From Chrysophaeum taylorii (Eukaryota; Sar; Pelagophyceae; Pelagomonadales; Pelagomonadaceae), in NCBI GenBank assembly GCA_029834535.1, contig JAQMWT010000328.1, positions 62,001 to 126,000 on the forward strand: a stretch of 64,000 nt of DNA. Direction: 5' to 3'. Of the stretch, positions 1-9,206 are shown piece after piece. Positions within the stretch are counted from its first letter, which is position 1, and every line of letters begins with the position of its first letter. The notes under the pieces are model-generated. The model worked only from the letters and a program-made list of their open reading frames with translations. It was not told where the DNA came from and made no database searches. Made by a program: the position numbers and the translations under genes.

Positions 1-595
1 CGGCGACCTCGCAGACTATTTCCACGATCCGCGGCGGCTCTTTCAGCGCGCCATTCTCACGCCCCGTCGAAACGATGTTGTCGATGCGGACAACGCGCGC
101 ATGACCGCGGCCTTTTTTTCCCGGAGACGAGGCGTCGGAGTTCTTTTCGGCTGACTAGGCTGGGTCGGAAGACGACGCCTCGCTCTTTACAGTAGAGTTT
201 TCAACTCCCTGACAACCAACGGCATGCTGACTTTGATCGCGAGCTTTATGTCTTCTCAACCTCGACCCGTCGCACGGCCACTGCAACGGTACCAGATACA
301 TGATCGATCGTGTCGTTGTCACCGAGGCTCCTCCAACCTGTATCCCGTAAGGCCCGCCGACGCCAAACGATCACCAAGAGCCAGGGCCAGACGCCCCGCG
401 AGGTCGGCGTCCTCTTGGCGAAGCCCGTCTTCTGCCACGTCCAGCTCTACGTGGCTCTCTGTCGATCGGCAACCCCGAGGATATCCTCTTCTGAGTCGAC
501 GACTCCACCCTACCCCACACGTGCTGCGCAATACCGATAAGCCCCCTCCCGGCGTCTACACGCGCACTGTAGGTGAACTTACTGGGACCAGGTGA
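1..595 (+). pseudogene. PIF1/Helitron-type helicase remnant, copy 1
   Basis: Decayed C-terminal part of a PIF1-like DNA helicase of the kind encoded by Helitron rolling-circle transposons. It opens at the window edge. Reading across frames gives RAILTPR, then a stretch ending in FNSL, and near 391-466 the block TPREVGVLLAKPVFCHVQLY, continuing VALCR. This resembles the last helicase motif of the family, in which a conserved valine block precedes PVF-H-QLYVAL-R. The pieces lie in different frames with stops between them, so no protein can be made. Bases 1-595 recur at an offset of 1032 bp (copy 2), and a more diverged copy lies near 43.8-44.3 kb. The assignment rests on motif resemblance only; the Helitron label (rather than a cellular PIF1) is inferred from the dispersed repeated state. 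Confidence 0.6.
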
Positions 596-596
596 A

Positions 597-900
597 CTTA
601 CTGGGGTTTGAGATTGGGACTAGGTGAACTTAGTGACCAGGTGAACTTACTGGGACCAAGTGAACTTACTGGGGTTTTTAGAGTAACGCAAAGGCTAGCG
701 GCGTGTACGGATCAAAGCAGCTTAGATTGGCGGAGGTGAGAGCGACGAGCTCGAAGGAGAGTGGGGTGAGTGGGTGTGAGCACGAGTGGGCTTACGCCGA
801 ACTTACTGGGGTTAGAGATTGGGACTAGGTGAACTTAACGGGGTGAACTTACTGGGGTTAGAGATTGGGACTAGGTGAACTTACTGGCCTGCACTTGTCC
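597..900. repeat. Irregular GGTGAACTTACTGGG short repeats
   Basis: At least six copies of a 15-base word, GGTGAACTTACTGGG or a one- or two-base variant, often followed by GTTAGAGATTGGGACTAG. They follow the helicase remnant directly and recur after copy 2 (about 1605-1742). They may be the decayed end of the transposon or a small local satellite. No gene is seen here. Confidence 0.75.
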
Positions 901-903
901 TAA

Positions 904-1012
904 CTACTAATCGACAGATGTTTGTCTGTCTGTTTGTCTGTTTGTCCCTCGATTTAGGGTAAGGATCAGGTAGGCGCGAGAGTAAGGATCAGGTAGGCGC
1001 GAGAGCCAGACA
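904..1012. repeat. TGTC-rich run and 23-bp tandem duplication
   Basis: A TGTC/TTTG-rich simple run (about 918-947) is followed by two consecutive copies of a roughly 23-bp unit beginning TAAGGATCAGGTAGG (about 958-1005). Together with the surrounding short repeats this marks a locally slippage-prone stretch. Nothing coding is seen. Confidence 0.7.
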
Positions 1013-1630
1013 GTGATCCTCCAAGCCGTCTACGGCGACCTCGCAGACTATTTCCACGACCCGCGGCGGCTCTTTCAGCGCGCCATTCTCACGCCCCGTC
1101 GAAACGATGTTGTCGATGCGGACAACGCGCGCATGACCGCGGCCTTTTTTTCCCGGAGACGAGGCGTCGGAGTTCTTTTCGGCTGACTAGGCTGGGTCGG
1201 AAGACGACGCCTCGCTCTTTACAGTAGAGTTTTCAACTCCCTGACAACCAACGGGATGCTGACTTTGAGCGCGAGCTTAAGGTCTTCGAAACCTCGACCC
1301 GTCGCACGGCCACTGCGACGGTACCAGATACATGATCGATCGTGTCGTTGTCACCGAGGCTCCTCCAACCTGTATCCCGTAAGGCCCGCCGACGCCAAAC
1401 GATCACCAAGAGCCAGGGCCAGACGCCCCGCGAGGTCGGCGTCCTCTTGGCGAAGCCCGTCTTCTGCCACGTCCAGCTCTACGTGGCTCTCTGTCGATCG
1501 GCAACCCCGAGGAGATGTACTCATCTGGGTCGACGACTCCACCCTACCCCACACGTGCTGCGCAATACCGATAAGCCCCCTCACGGCGTCTACACGCGCA
1601 CTGTAGGTGAACTTACTGGGACCAGGTGAA
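1013..1630 (+). pseudogene. PIF1/Helitron-type helicase remnant, copy 2
   Basis: Second, tandem copy of the helicase remnant at a constant offset of 1032 bp from copy 1, with scattered substitutions and small indels. Because copy 1 is cut by the window edge, copy 2 shows a few more upstream codons (VILQAVYGDLADYF). The same split-frame motif blocks are present: RAILTPR, and later PVFCHVQLYVALCR. The last codons differ from copy 1 where a short stretch after the QLYVALCR block has changed. Both copies carry the same inactivating stops, so the duplication probably happened after the gene had decayed. Confidence 0.6.
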
Positions 1631-1756
1631 CTTACTGGGGTTGGAGATTGGGACTAGGTGAGCTGAGTGACCAAGTGAAACTGGGACCAGACCAGGTGAA
1701 CTTACTAGGGTTAGAGATTGGGACTAGGTGAACTTACTGGCCTGCACTTGTTAGAC

Positions 1757-1849
1757 TTAAATCAAAAGTGGCAAAGTTAAGTGAACTAACCCTAGAACAG
1801 AGGGTACTAACCCTAGTTCAGATTTTCTACCTCTAGTAGGCTCTACGCC
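1757..1849 (-). repeat. Terminal-repeat-like block, left copy
   Basis: About 93 bp, beginning AAATCAAAAGTGGCAAAG on the plus strand, nearly identical to 15608-15705 in direct orientation. It lies just beyond the RNase H end of the element, where a 3' LTR is expected. The exact LTR ends are not clear: the sequence preceding the left copy (TGTTAGACTT) is not found at the right copy. Confidence 0.55.
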
Positions 1850-2016
1850 CTCACAGATTGAACGTGGGGAGCGAAATCTGGATCAAACTAAGCGGGAAGC
1901 GTCGTACCATCGACAAGAATGTAGAGAGTGTTCTGGACAGAGTCGTACGGTGGAAGAGTAGCCGAAAGAGCAACTTGATGTGATGAAGTGGAGTGAACGC
2001 CGTAGGCGTTTTTGAA

Positions 2017-2874
2017 CTAGTGAATTAAGTTGCGTTGAAGGAGCTTCGAAAAATGATCAGCGACCTGGTAGAGAGTAGGACACCAGAGAGGTCGAATGAT
2101 CGAATTAGCTTGGTAGTCGCGAATGCGAAATTCTCGTAAGTTGATATGACGAGAAGGAGCACTGACTTTAGGATGATTAGCGACATGTAGTGCGCTAGCG
2201 TTGTCAATAAGCAAGGGGATAGCGTGAGCTTGATCACACGAAAACAGATAGGGGTGGGAGGAGAAAAGCTTGTAGAACCAGTGACATTCATCAGCGGCTG
2301 CGCTGGCGGCGATGAGTTCAGCTTCCATGGTGCTCTTGGCAGTGAGAGTCTGACGTTTGCTAGACCAAAATACGAGATTGTCAAAGACGAATATACATGC
2401 ACCAGAATTGGATCGTAAGCGAGGGTCAGAACGATCAGCAAAGCTTGCATCAGTAAAACAGATAATAGGTGAACGAAGATGATGCAGTTCAGGATCGTGA
2501 GCGATCAGATGCTGAATAAAGGGGGTAATAGACGGGCTGTCGGATGAATAGTCAAGGGAGTCATTCGGAGTGCCATTTAAATAGCGAAGTAAAACATATA
2601 AGCGCAGAAGGTGTGTTTGGTCGGGGTTGTGCATCCCTTTGCAGCATTTGTTGCACACTGTGGTGATGTCCGGCCGACATGTGACAGACAAATAAATGCT
2701 GGTGCCACAATAGAAAGGGAAGTTTTGGCGTAATACATCTAAGGTAGTAGCCAAGTCTGAGAGAAGTTTAGTAGAAGGTTTTTTGACGAGGATGTCCGAA
2801 TAGGGGGCGTCTAGGCTATGTAGGTTGAGCTTATGCTCAGCAAGCATCTTTTTGATCTTCGCTGCTACATTCAT
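2017..2874 (-). CDS. Copia RNase H region (element A)
   Basis: C-terminal part of the Copia polyprotein, 285 codons from an ATG that is probably not a true start. RNase H degrades the RNA strand of the cDNA hybrid. The frame begins in the region joining RT to RNase H. Visible hallmarks in order: CRPDITT with the following chromodomain-like spacer, the first catalytic block TDASFAD, FWSSKRQ, the block TMEAELIAASAAADEC carrying the catalytic glutamate, the block LLIDNASA carrying an aspartate, and ADHFSKLL at the end. All expected acidic positions are present, so the domain itself looks intact. It overlaps the RT frame by 4 bp (ATGA) because a frameshift near 2985 splits the two; this is decay, not a translation signal, as far as can be seen. 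Confidence 0.88.
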   Translation of the reverse strand: MNVAAKIKKMLAEHKLNLHSLDAPYSDILVKKPSTKLLSDLATTLDVLRQNFPFYCGTSIYLSVTCRPDITTVCNKCCKGMHNPDQTHLLRLYVLLRYLNGTPNDSLDYSSDSPSITPFIQHLIAHDPELHHLRSPIICFTDASFADRSDPRLRSNSGACIFVFDNLVFWSSKRQTLTAKSTMEAELIAASAAADECHWFYKLFSSHPYLFSCDQAHAIPLLIDNASALHVANHPKVSAPSRHINLREFRIRDYQANSIIRPLWCPTLYQVADHFSKLLQRNLIH

Positions 2875-4124
2875 AGTGAGATGACCAGCGGAGACATTAT
2901 AGTGGACATCGATGCCAAGAAAGGACCGGATGTTGTCATGCCATGTACCCTTGCCATATTCGGTCTCCAGAGCGGTGCGAAGAGACGCAATTTGGCAGCG
3001 TTGGTACCAGTGATCAATAGGTCATCGACTGAAACGGATAGTAATACCCATTGGTTGATAGATCGATCCCAATTGATGTAAAGACAAGTATCGACTTGTG
3101 AGCGTTCGAACTCATGTTGTCGAAGAAATGAGTCGAGCTTAATATTCCACAAAAAAGCTGACTGTTCGAGGCCATAGAGAGCCTTGACGAGTCGGAGAGC
3201 GAGCTTCGACTCTGGATGGTTCTTCTGTATCTGCTGGATAAGATTTGGCGAGACACGTATTCCTCGAGGAAAGTCGATCCATACGGGGCGATCGAGTGCC
3301 GACTGGATGAATGCCTGAGGAATGTCCGCGTGCGCGACCGGGAGCTTGTGCTTCACAGCGATGGCGAGCAGTAACCGGTTGGTAGCGAGCATTGCGGTTG
3401 GTGAGGATGTGGCATACACGTCAATGCCTACACGTGCCAAGAAAGCTCGGGCGACTATACGAGCTTTATAGCGGTCTGGAGTGCCGTCAGCAAAATACTT
3501 GATCTTCAGCACGAGCTTCGTCGAGATAGACGAACGGTCTGGTGGTAAAGGCTCAAGCTTGAAGACACCATTGGAGCACAATCCTTCAATTTCCTTGCGA
3601 ATCGAAGCGATATGCTTTAACTTATCTTCTTCGCTGAGTCCTTTGAGTTCGACAATCTTTTCAGGCTCATAGACAATATCTTCAACGGTCACAAGTTGTA
3701 ACACAACATGATCGATGTGCTGCAAATCATAGTCCATGACTTCTCGTAGAATGTCTTGATTCGGATCACTTTGACTTAGGAAGAGGTGTCCGAGTTCGCC
3801 AGAATCATGCATGAAGGCATGCCTGTGACGAGAAGCTAGATGGTAGTGCTGATGCGCGGAGATGCCCCATAGAAGAGAGGAACCCATACAACAGAATTCT
3901 TGATTCCATTGACGCGCATAGTACTCTGCCGGTGACATTTCGTCATGGCACATGTAGTTCTCGAGAACAGAATTGTCGTTATCAAGGTGGTCAATCAACA
4001 CAGACGAGTGGCATGGCTTCCTGCGGAAGTCAACGTACAAGAGTTCCGCGTCGGTTTCTCTCTGCAAATCCAGTGCGGTCCGCCCATGATACCATAGTCT
4101 TGTGTGGTACTTGCTAGGAGACAT
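2871..4124 (-). CDS. Copia reverse transcriptase (element A)
   Basis: Reverse transcriptase part of the Copia polyprotein, 417 codons. It copies element RNA into cDNA. Residues 1-150 continue the linker after integrase. From about 180 the RT fold begins: a KLVLKIKY block, DRYKARIVARAF (218-228), the ADIPQAFIQ block (266-274) with the first catalytic aspartate, ALYGLEQSAFLW (315-326), and SVDDLL (365-370) corresponding to the catalytic Y-V-D-D box. After residue 378 the frame leaves the family pattern. In the neighbouring frame the expected SFLGIDV continuation appears, so a frameshift lies near 2985. A second frameshift near 4100 separates this frame from the upstream linker. The enzyme core is readable but the polyprotein is broken. 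Confidence 0.9.
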   Translation of the reverse strand: MSPSKYHTRLWYHGRTALDLQRETDAELLYVDFRRKPCHSSVLIDHLDNDNSVLENYMCHDEMSPAEYYARQWNQEFCCMGSSLLWGISAHQHYHLASRHRHAFMHDSGELGHLFLSQSDPNQDILREVMDYDLQHIDHVVLQLVTVEDIVYEPEKIVELKGLSEEDKLKHIASIRKEIEGLCSNGVFKLEPLPPDRSSISTKLVLKIKYFADGTPDRYKARIVARAFLARVGIDVYATSSPTAMLATNRLLLAIAVKHKLPVAHADIPQAFIQSALDRPVWIDFPRGIRVSPNLIQQIQKNHPESKLALRLVKALYGLEQSAFLWNIKLDSFLRQHEFERSQVDTCLYINWDRSINQWVLLSVSVDDLLITGTNAAKLRLFAPLWRPNMARVHGMTTSGPFLASMSTIMSPLVISL

Positions 4125-4894
4125 CCTTTCGGGACATCATGAGGCGGCTTAGCTTCTCTTCGAATGTTGAGAGCAGAGGCGATGCTGGCGGCGTGGCCCT
4201 GGTGCAGAGCGCTGACACTGATGAGGAACATCAATGTGCTGGACATGTTGGCTGTGGCGTGAGCCGTGGATTGCTCCTGCTGGTATTTCCAGTTGCGACC
4301 ATACTCTGAGGCGATAATGCGTCTGGTGAAGGGTTTTCCATCGTCAACACGTTTCACGATGTAGAGTTGATCCTTAGGAATGCGGAATCCACGTTCGTCA
4401 TTGAGATCTGCTTTGAGCTTATCGCTCTGGTTGCGATGCACGAGAACTGGAGTAAAACCTGAATCGTCGAGAACAACCTCTAGGCGATCTTTTCGTTTGG
4501 GTATCGGAATGCTACCATCCGGCGGAGGTGGCCGGTTGAGGAACGAAAAATCCTGTTCAGGTGTCGCGTCGCTGACGGGACTTGAATCAGCAGCGGGAGT
4601 TGGATCCAGTTCTTTGTGTTTGTCGTCATCGCTAGGTTGGTCATCGTGCTCGTCTTCGTGAGTCTCGCCCTCATTTTTTGATTCCTGTCTAATTTCCGGC
4701 ATTTGCTGTTCGCTTATAGCTGGTAGCGGGTCCTCTTGTCGTGCCTTTGGTGAGAACTGTGCAAGTGCTTTGATCCGTTCGATCTCCTTGTCTCGGTTGA
4801 CTGGCATGTCCGCGTCGACGTGAAAGTCGTTTTGAGATGACGATTTTTCCTTATCGCCCTTGATGTACAAGCAGGATAGAGCTGTGAACATCAC
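3995..4894 (-). CDS. Copia integrase-RT linker (element A)
   Basis: Polyprotein segment between integrase and reverse transcriptase, about 260 meaningful codons. It is acidic, rich in Asp, Glu, Pro and Lys, and looks disordered: runs such as DEHDDQPSDDDKHKE and a proline-rich block NRPPPPDGS. It holds no catalytic motif. Its 3' end overlaps the RT frame by about 130 bp in another frame, so a frameshift near 4100 interrupts the polyprotein. Upstream the frame stays open to about 4960, through a short TG...CA block that may be an LTR piece, so the natural junction with integrase is not preserved here. Confidence 0.7.
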   Translation of the reverse strand: MMFTALSCLYIKGDKEKSSSQNDFHVDADMPVNRDKEIERIKALAQFSPKARQEDPLPAISEQQMPEIRQESKNEGETHEDEHDDQPSDDDKHKELDPTPAADSSPVSDATPEQDFSFLNRPPPPDGSIPIPKRKDRLEVVLDDSGFTPVLVHRNQSDKLKADLNDERGFRIPKDQLYIVKRVDDGKPFTRRIIASEYGRNWKYQQEQSTAHATANMSSTLMFLISVSALHQGHAASIASALNIRREAKPPHDVPKGCLLASTTQDYGIMGGPHWICREKPTRNSCTLTSAGSHATRLC

Positions 4895-4933
4895 GGATAA
4901 ATCGGTCCGTTCCGGGGAGGTTCGGGAGATAGT

Positions 4934-5015
4934 TGTTACTATGAAAGTAAGACTCTAGGGTCCGAGGATGGATGACGTCATTCACAGTATCCCCTAACAC
5001 TCCCCCCAAACCTCC
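4934..5015 (-). repeat. Possible solo LTR end with polypurine tract
   Basis: On the minus strand a purine-rich tract, GGCGGAGGTTTGGGGGGAG, runs directly into TGTTAGGGGATACTG and, 66 bp later, the stretch ends in GTAACA. TGTTA at one end and TAACA at the other form the inverted dinucleotide-type ends typical of LTRs, and a polypurine tract normally lies immediately before a 3' LTR. No matching second copy was found in the window, so this is a suggestion only. Confidence 0.35.
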
Positions 5016-5034
5016 GCCTAAATCTAACAATATA

Positions 5035-5039
5035 TGCCG
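5035..5039. repeat. Target site duplication of element B, left
   Basis: TGCCG immediately before the 5' LTR of element B, matched by TGCCG at 9303-9307 immediately after the 3' LTR. Five base pairs is the usual Copia integrase duplication. It marks a real insertion into element A. Confidence 0.85.
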
Positions 5040-5135
5040 TGCGAAGAAGCTATGACACTTACCCCTGCACCACGTATCCAGTATCCTTACGTCTTTCTCT
5101 TATCGCTAGTCTAACGCCTCATACCATTCGTAACA
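5040..5135 (+). repeat. 5' LTR of element B
   Basis: Ninety-six base pairs starting TGCGAAGAAGC and ending CGTAACA. It differs from the 3' copy at only about one position (GAAGAAG against GAGGAAG), so the insertion is fairly young despite the decayed interior. The LTR is unusually short for Copia. Confidence 0.9.
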
Positions 5136-5152
5136 TGGTAAGCAGGTGCTCG
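5136..5152 (+). other. Putative primer-binding site of element B
   Basis: TGGTAAGCAGGTGCTCG directly follows the 5' LTR. Its first bases agree with the TGGTA(N)CAG pattern complementary to the 3' end of initiator methionine tRNA, the usual Copia primer. The match is partial. Confidence 0.5.
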
Positions 5153-5236
5153 TCGACGACGACCTGAGCTTGCTTCGTGGCGACTTCTTCTCGGCTTCAG
5201 TTCATTGCTACGTGTTCGGTTCGTTGTCGTCTATCA

Positions 5237-5960
5237 TGTCCTCGATCGAAATTCAAGCTAGCAGGCTTTCGCAAAAACTCGATGCTTTCAGTGGTGAGCG
5301 ACATCTTTTTCACCAATGGACCCGGCGCCTGGAAAACATGATCATTTCCACCGGTGATCACATTATCTCGACCAACGATCCTTGGACTAGCATCTCAGCA
5401 TCTCGCTGCTCTGAAGAAGACTTTCGCGTCAAGCAACAACGTTGATATCCATGAAAACCGCGACACGAACTTCAGCGAACAACATGAAAACCGCGACATG
5501 AACTTCACGCGACTTTACAAGCGCATTACCGATGTCTACATGGGCCGTGGGGATCGCGTAGCGAACTTCCTCAACAAGTTCATCATCGGAGTATACAAGT
5601 TGCTCAGCATTGTACCTATCACCGGCGTTCAAGTTGCTCGGCATCTTACCTATCACCGGAGTTCAAGTTGCTCGGCATTGTACCTGATCCGACGCACCCT
5701 CGAGTGTGTCCTCGCATTTGACTACGTGCATCGTGCTTCAAGCCTTACTGGCTTTGTTTTATCGTCTCGCGTTTCGTACCGATGAATGTGGTTGTACCCT
5801 TGAGAAGTTCAACAACAACCAATTTCGATGGCATGCACAACCACTTCCGCCGCGCTATCCGCCGCGTCGTCAGCCACCAGACTATTCCAAGCTGATGCAA
5901 GCACATGAACAACCCCATCCCACGGAAGCCCCTCGTTTTTGTTTTTAGCTCCTATTGCAC
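5237..5960 (+). pseudogene. Gag-like remnant of element B
   Basis: A frame starting at an ATG near 5237 reads MSSIEIQASRLSQKLDAFSG followed by a HLFHQWTRRLENMI block, the pattern of a Copia gag start (a short polar N-terminus, then a helix with a central tryptophan). It soon runs out of frame. Downstream, two short tandem duplications are embedded: a 30-bp unit with AACATGAAAACCGCGAC (about 5450-5510) and a roughly 33-bp unit with CAAGTTGCTC (about 5595-5685, three copies). No zinc knuckle was seen. Confidence 0.5.
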
Positions 5961-7580
5961 AGGCGCCTCGTTCTGTATTTTCCGCTATTCGTTGCTCCAC
6001 TCCCCGTTGTGCATTTTCAGCTATTCGTTGCTCCACTCCCCGTTGTGCATTTTCAGCTATTCGTCGATCCACTCCTCGTTGTGCTTGTCGGTTTCGGTAA
6101 TACCAGCGAATCACGTTCCATCGCGCATTTCACCTGCCACAACTAAGCCGTGCCTCTCAATTTTTCACGTGCGCAGTTTTCGTGCTTCCTATGTGGTTGG
6201 ATCGCTCATCTTCGGGATCCTGGACAGACGCTTCTTTGCTGTGTGATTTGTGGTTCTCCTTCACGCACTTTTTCGCCGCTTTTCTGACCTTTAAAATTCG
6301 GTTTTGCTATCGACGTGAATTCCGTGCTCAGCACCCGCGACGCTATCTGCAATGTTCTTACGTGCCACTGCGACGCTATCTGCAACGTTCTTACGTGCCA
6401 CAACTGTTTTGCCACTGTCGCCAACTTCTACCGCAGCCTATTCGAGTATGACGAGCGAAGCTCGCCGCTTGCTCCTCCAACGTTGGCCCATATGGCAATT
6501 TCGTTCTTGCGAATGCGAACACGGGCCACTTTCTTATCTGTCACAGCAGGCTGGCATACAGCAGCCTGGTCTACCTGTGTTCGTTCCTTACACCGCTGGC
6601 GCGTCCGAAGTCTTCCATCTTCGCGTACAGGACGCGGTCGTGCCCATGGGAACTAGCTCGCGCCACAACAACCAAACACCCACGTTCGCATCAAACCTGT
6701 TTACGCCTGTTTTTGCTTCTGTCGACTCCGACCATCGTCATAACCTGGTCACCATGCACCATGCAACCTATCTGCCCACAGGCCACGTTCTCATCAGACG
6801 TCTGGTATATCGCCATCATATGTACCAGCTTGTGTTCCCGCTATCTTTGCCCCGCTGCGATCCTCAGTGGCAACAATCGTCAAACGCACGTCATCCCAGG
6901 CACTTTTGTCGCTATTGTTCTTCAGACCTCGATTTTGCTGACAGTTTCACTTACCCGATTTCCTGCAATGTCAACCACCGAAGGAACTTCAACGTTGTTC
7001 TGACTTTCTCGAATCACGCTTCCAAGCTCTCGTCTATTGTTGCCCCATTGTCACCTGTTCCTGCTGTTGCCCCCTTGTTCGCTGTTGCCCCCTTGCCCCC
7101 TGTGTTTGATGAGAATGCGCCGGTTTCACTGGGACTGATCACCCCATCACGTGAACCGACCATTCTACGAGCTCGAGAGAAAACAACAGAAAGTGCAAAA
7201 GAGCAACAAAGAGAGAAAACAACAGAAAGTGCAAAACAAAGTCGTGCCAAACGGGGCCGACCGCGCAAAGTCGACCAACGCGCGTTACAACAACCAACAT
7301 TTTTTTTTTTTACGGGCCATTCTGTTTCATCCTGTCACAATGTTGATACGGGCCATTCTAATGTTGATACGGGCCATTCTGATGTCGATACGGGCCATTC
7401 TGTTTCCCCCTGTAACTCTTTGTATGTCTCTTCTGTTAGCTTTCGTTTGTTAGTTCATTAGGTCTTCCTTCCCCTTTGTTTAGCTAACACCCTTGTTGAT
7501 CCCCATGCATACGTTTATTACTCTGCTTCCGACGCTAAAGAATACAGCTCTCTTGGTCCGCTTGGTTGCTGGAATGTTAT
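5961..7580 (+). pseudogene. Undetermined internal part of element B
   Basis: Between gag and RT of element B. Fragmented open frames with several two- to four-fold tandem duplications: a roughly 36-bp unit near 5985-6090, a 30-bp unit near 6337-6402, a 30-bp unit near 7170-7240, and a GATACGGGCCATTCT unit near 7310-7400. The longest frame (6352-7461) carries an AT-hook-like core, KRGRPRK, near 7250. Protease and integrase motifs that should be here could not be recognised, so this part is either deleted or heavily decayed. Confidence 0.5.
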
Positions 7581-7593
7581 TCTCCTTCCTTCG

Positions 7594-8352
7594 ATGATGA
7601 TGATGTTTCTGGCAACATTTGTACCCTCAAGTGGATCCTCCGCAAGAAGTATGACTCTGGCCGCTTCAAATCGTACAAGGCTCGCCTCGTTGTCCGCGGT
7701 TACACGCAGGTTCACGGCATTGCTTTCCACGACACGTGCCGTCCTGCAGATGTCATCTCTGCTTTCATACAAGCCCCTGTCTGGCGTTGCTGTTCATGAC
7801 TGGGATTTACACAAGTTGGATGTCAGCTCCGCTTTTATCCAAGCTCTCATTGACGAAGACATCTATGTCTGGCCACACGAAGGTTATGCTCCTCGCCAAC
7901 CCACCGATGGTTTCAAAATCATTAACACGCTCCGTCGCTCTTGGTATGGTTACAAACAAGCTTGTCGCAATTTGTGGCTTTATTTGGCACGCTTTCTCGT
8001 CAATGACTGTGGCTTCGTCCGCGGATCTGGTGACACTTGCCATTACAAGCTCGTGCTCAATTCTACCGTCCTTCTAAGTCTCGTTCTGGTCGTTGATGAT
8101 CTTCTTGTGGCGCACCCTCGTCATTGCATTGGCCATTACCAAGCCTTTTTCCTCCGTTTCCGCGCTTTCACTGACGTCAATGAACTGATCTCACCTCTTA
8201 CGTTGGTCTTCGCATTACGCGTCATCGCCCTCGGAGAACCCTCACTCTTGACCAATCCCATGCTATCCGTGAAATCCTTACCGAACATCGCTTCATCAAC
8301 AGTAAACCCGAACTCACTCCCGCTCCCAAAGGTCTTCATCTTCTGCGGCTGA
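7594..8352 (+). pseudogene. Copia reverse transcriptase remnant (element B)
   Basis: Reverse transcriptase of element B, partly in frame over 252 codons. Just upstream, in another frame, lies the conserved lead-in KYDSGRFKSYKARLVVRGYT (near 7650-7710). In this frame follow DWDLHKLDVSSAFIQAL with the first catalytic aspartate, EDIYVWPHEGY, the SWYGYKQACRNLW block, and VVDDLLVAHP with the paired catalytic aspartates. A short internal repetition of the DVxSAFIQA block (7750-7790 and 7820-7850) adds an out-of-place segment. A stop at 8350 and frameshifts on either side prevent a functional polyprotein. Confidence 0.85.
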
Positions 8353-8386
8353 CTGTCCTACTCCTGGTTCTCCAGATCACATTTTC

Positions 8387-9115
8387 ATGGCACGCATCCC
8401 TTTTCGCCGTATTGTTGGCTGTGTCCTCTTCATCTCCATCATGACTCGCCCTGATATCACTTGGTCCGTCAATCAGTGTGCGCGTTTTTCCCACAATCCT
8501 GGTAAACCCCACTGGCACGCTTGGCACGCTTTATCTCCCACTCTGCGTTATCTCAATGGCTCTCACGATCTTGCCCTTGTTCTTGGTCGCGATTCTACCC
8601 TTCGTCTCTGTGGTTATTCCGATTCCAGCTGGGCCGACGACCCTGATGACCGCCACTCCACAACTGTTTCTTTGTTTTCTCTGCTGGCTCTATGATCGCC
8701 TACTGCCCCCGCTCGCAGTACTTACTTGCTCGCTCTTCTTTTGTTGCTGGCTCTATGATCGCCTACTGCTCCCGCTCGCAGTACTTACTTGCTCCCTCTT
8801 CTTTTGTTGCTGGCTCTATGATCGCCTACTGCTCCCGCTCGCGGTACTTACTTGCTCGCTCTTCTTTTGAAGCTGAATTGCTCGCTCTTTACGCCGCTAC
8901 TGCTGAGCTCTCTTGGTTTCTCAAACTTTTGTGATGACTTTGATCTCCCTCGTCACACCGTCCCAATGTATGTTGATAATAGCACCACCGTCACCCAAGT
9001 CCGTCTCCAATGTCTCACACGGCGCACCCGCCATATTGACATTCGCTTTTACAGCACCGCCGAATATCATCGCAACCAGATCATTGATCTCAAGCACATA
9101 CCCCGCGAGGATCTC
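8387..9115 (+). pseudogene. Copia RNase H remnant with 63-bp triplication
   Basis: RNase H of element B. Visible blocks: MTRPDITWSVNQCARF, RYLNGSHD, YSDSSWADDPDDRHST with the first catalytic aspartate, SSFEAELLALYAA with the catalytic glutamate, YVDNSTTVTQ with the next aspartate, and RHIDIRFY. Between the first aspartate and the glutamate, a 63-bp unit (21 residues, GSMIAYCSRSQYLLARSS plus three) is repeated three times at about 8670-8870. Only the last copy leads into SSFEAE; the first two read SSFVAG. Frameshifts separate the blocks. The triplication would insert about 42 residues into the RNase H fold. Confidence 0.85.
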
Positions 9116-9206
9116 ACTTACCCCTTTTTCCTTTTCTTTCTTTTTCCAGCACCTGTGTGAGGACCTCACTTACCCCTTTTTCCTTTTCTTTCTTTTCCAG
9201 CACCTG

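Noticed and set aside
2871-2874. ATGA overlap between RT and RNase H frames as a translational coupling signal
   Set aside because: The polyprotein continues in register if a single frameshift near 2985 is assumed, so the overlap is a by-product of decay.
7310-7400. CRISPR-like array of repeated GATACGGGCCATTCT units
   Set aside because: Units are directly tandem without unique spacers and lie inside a retroelement of a eukaryote.
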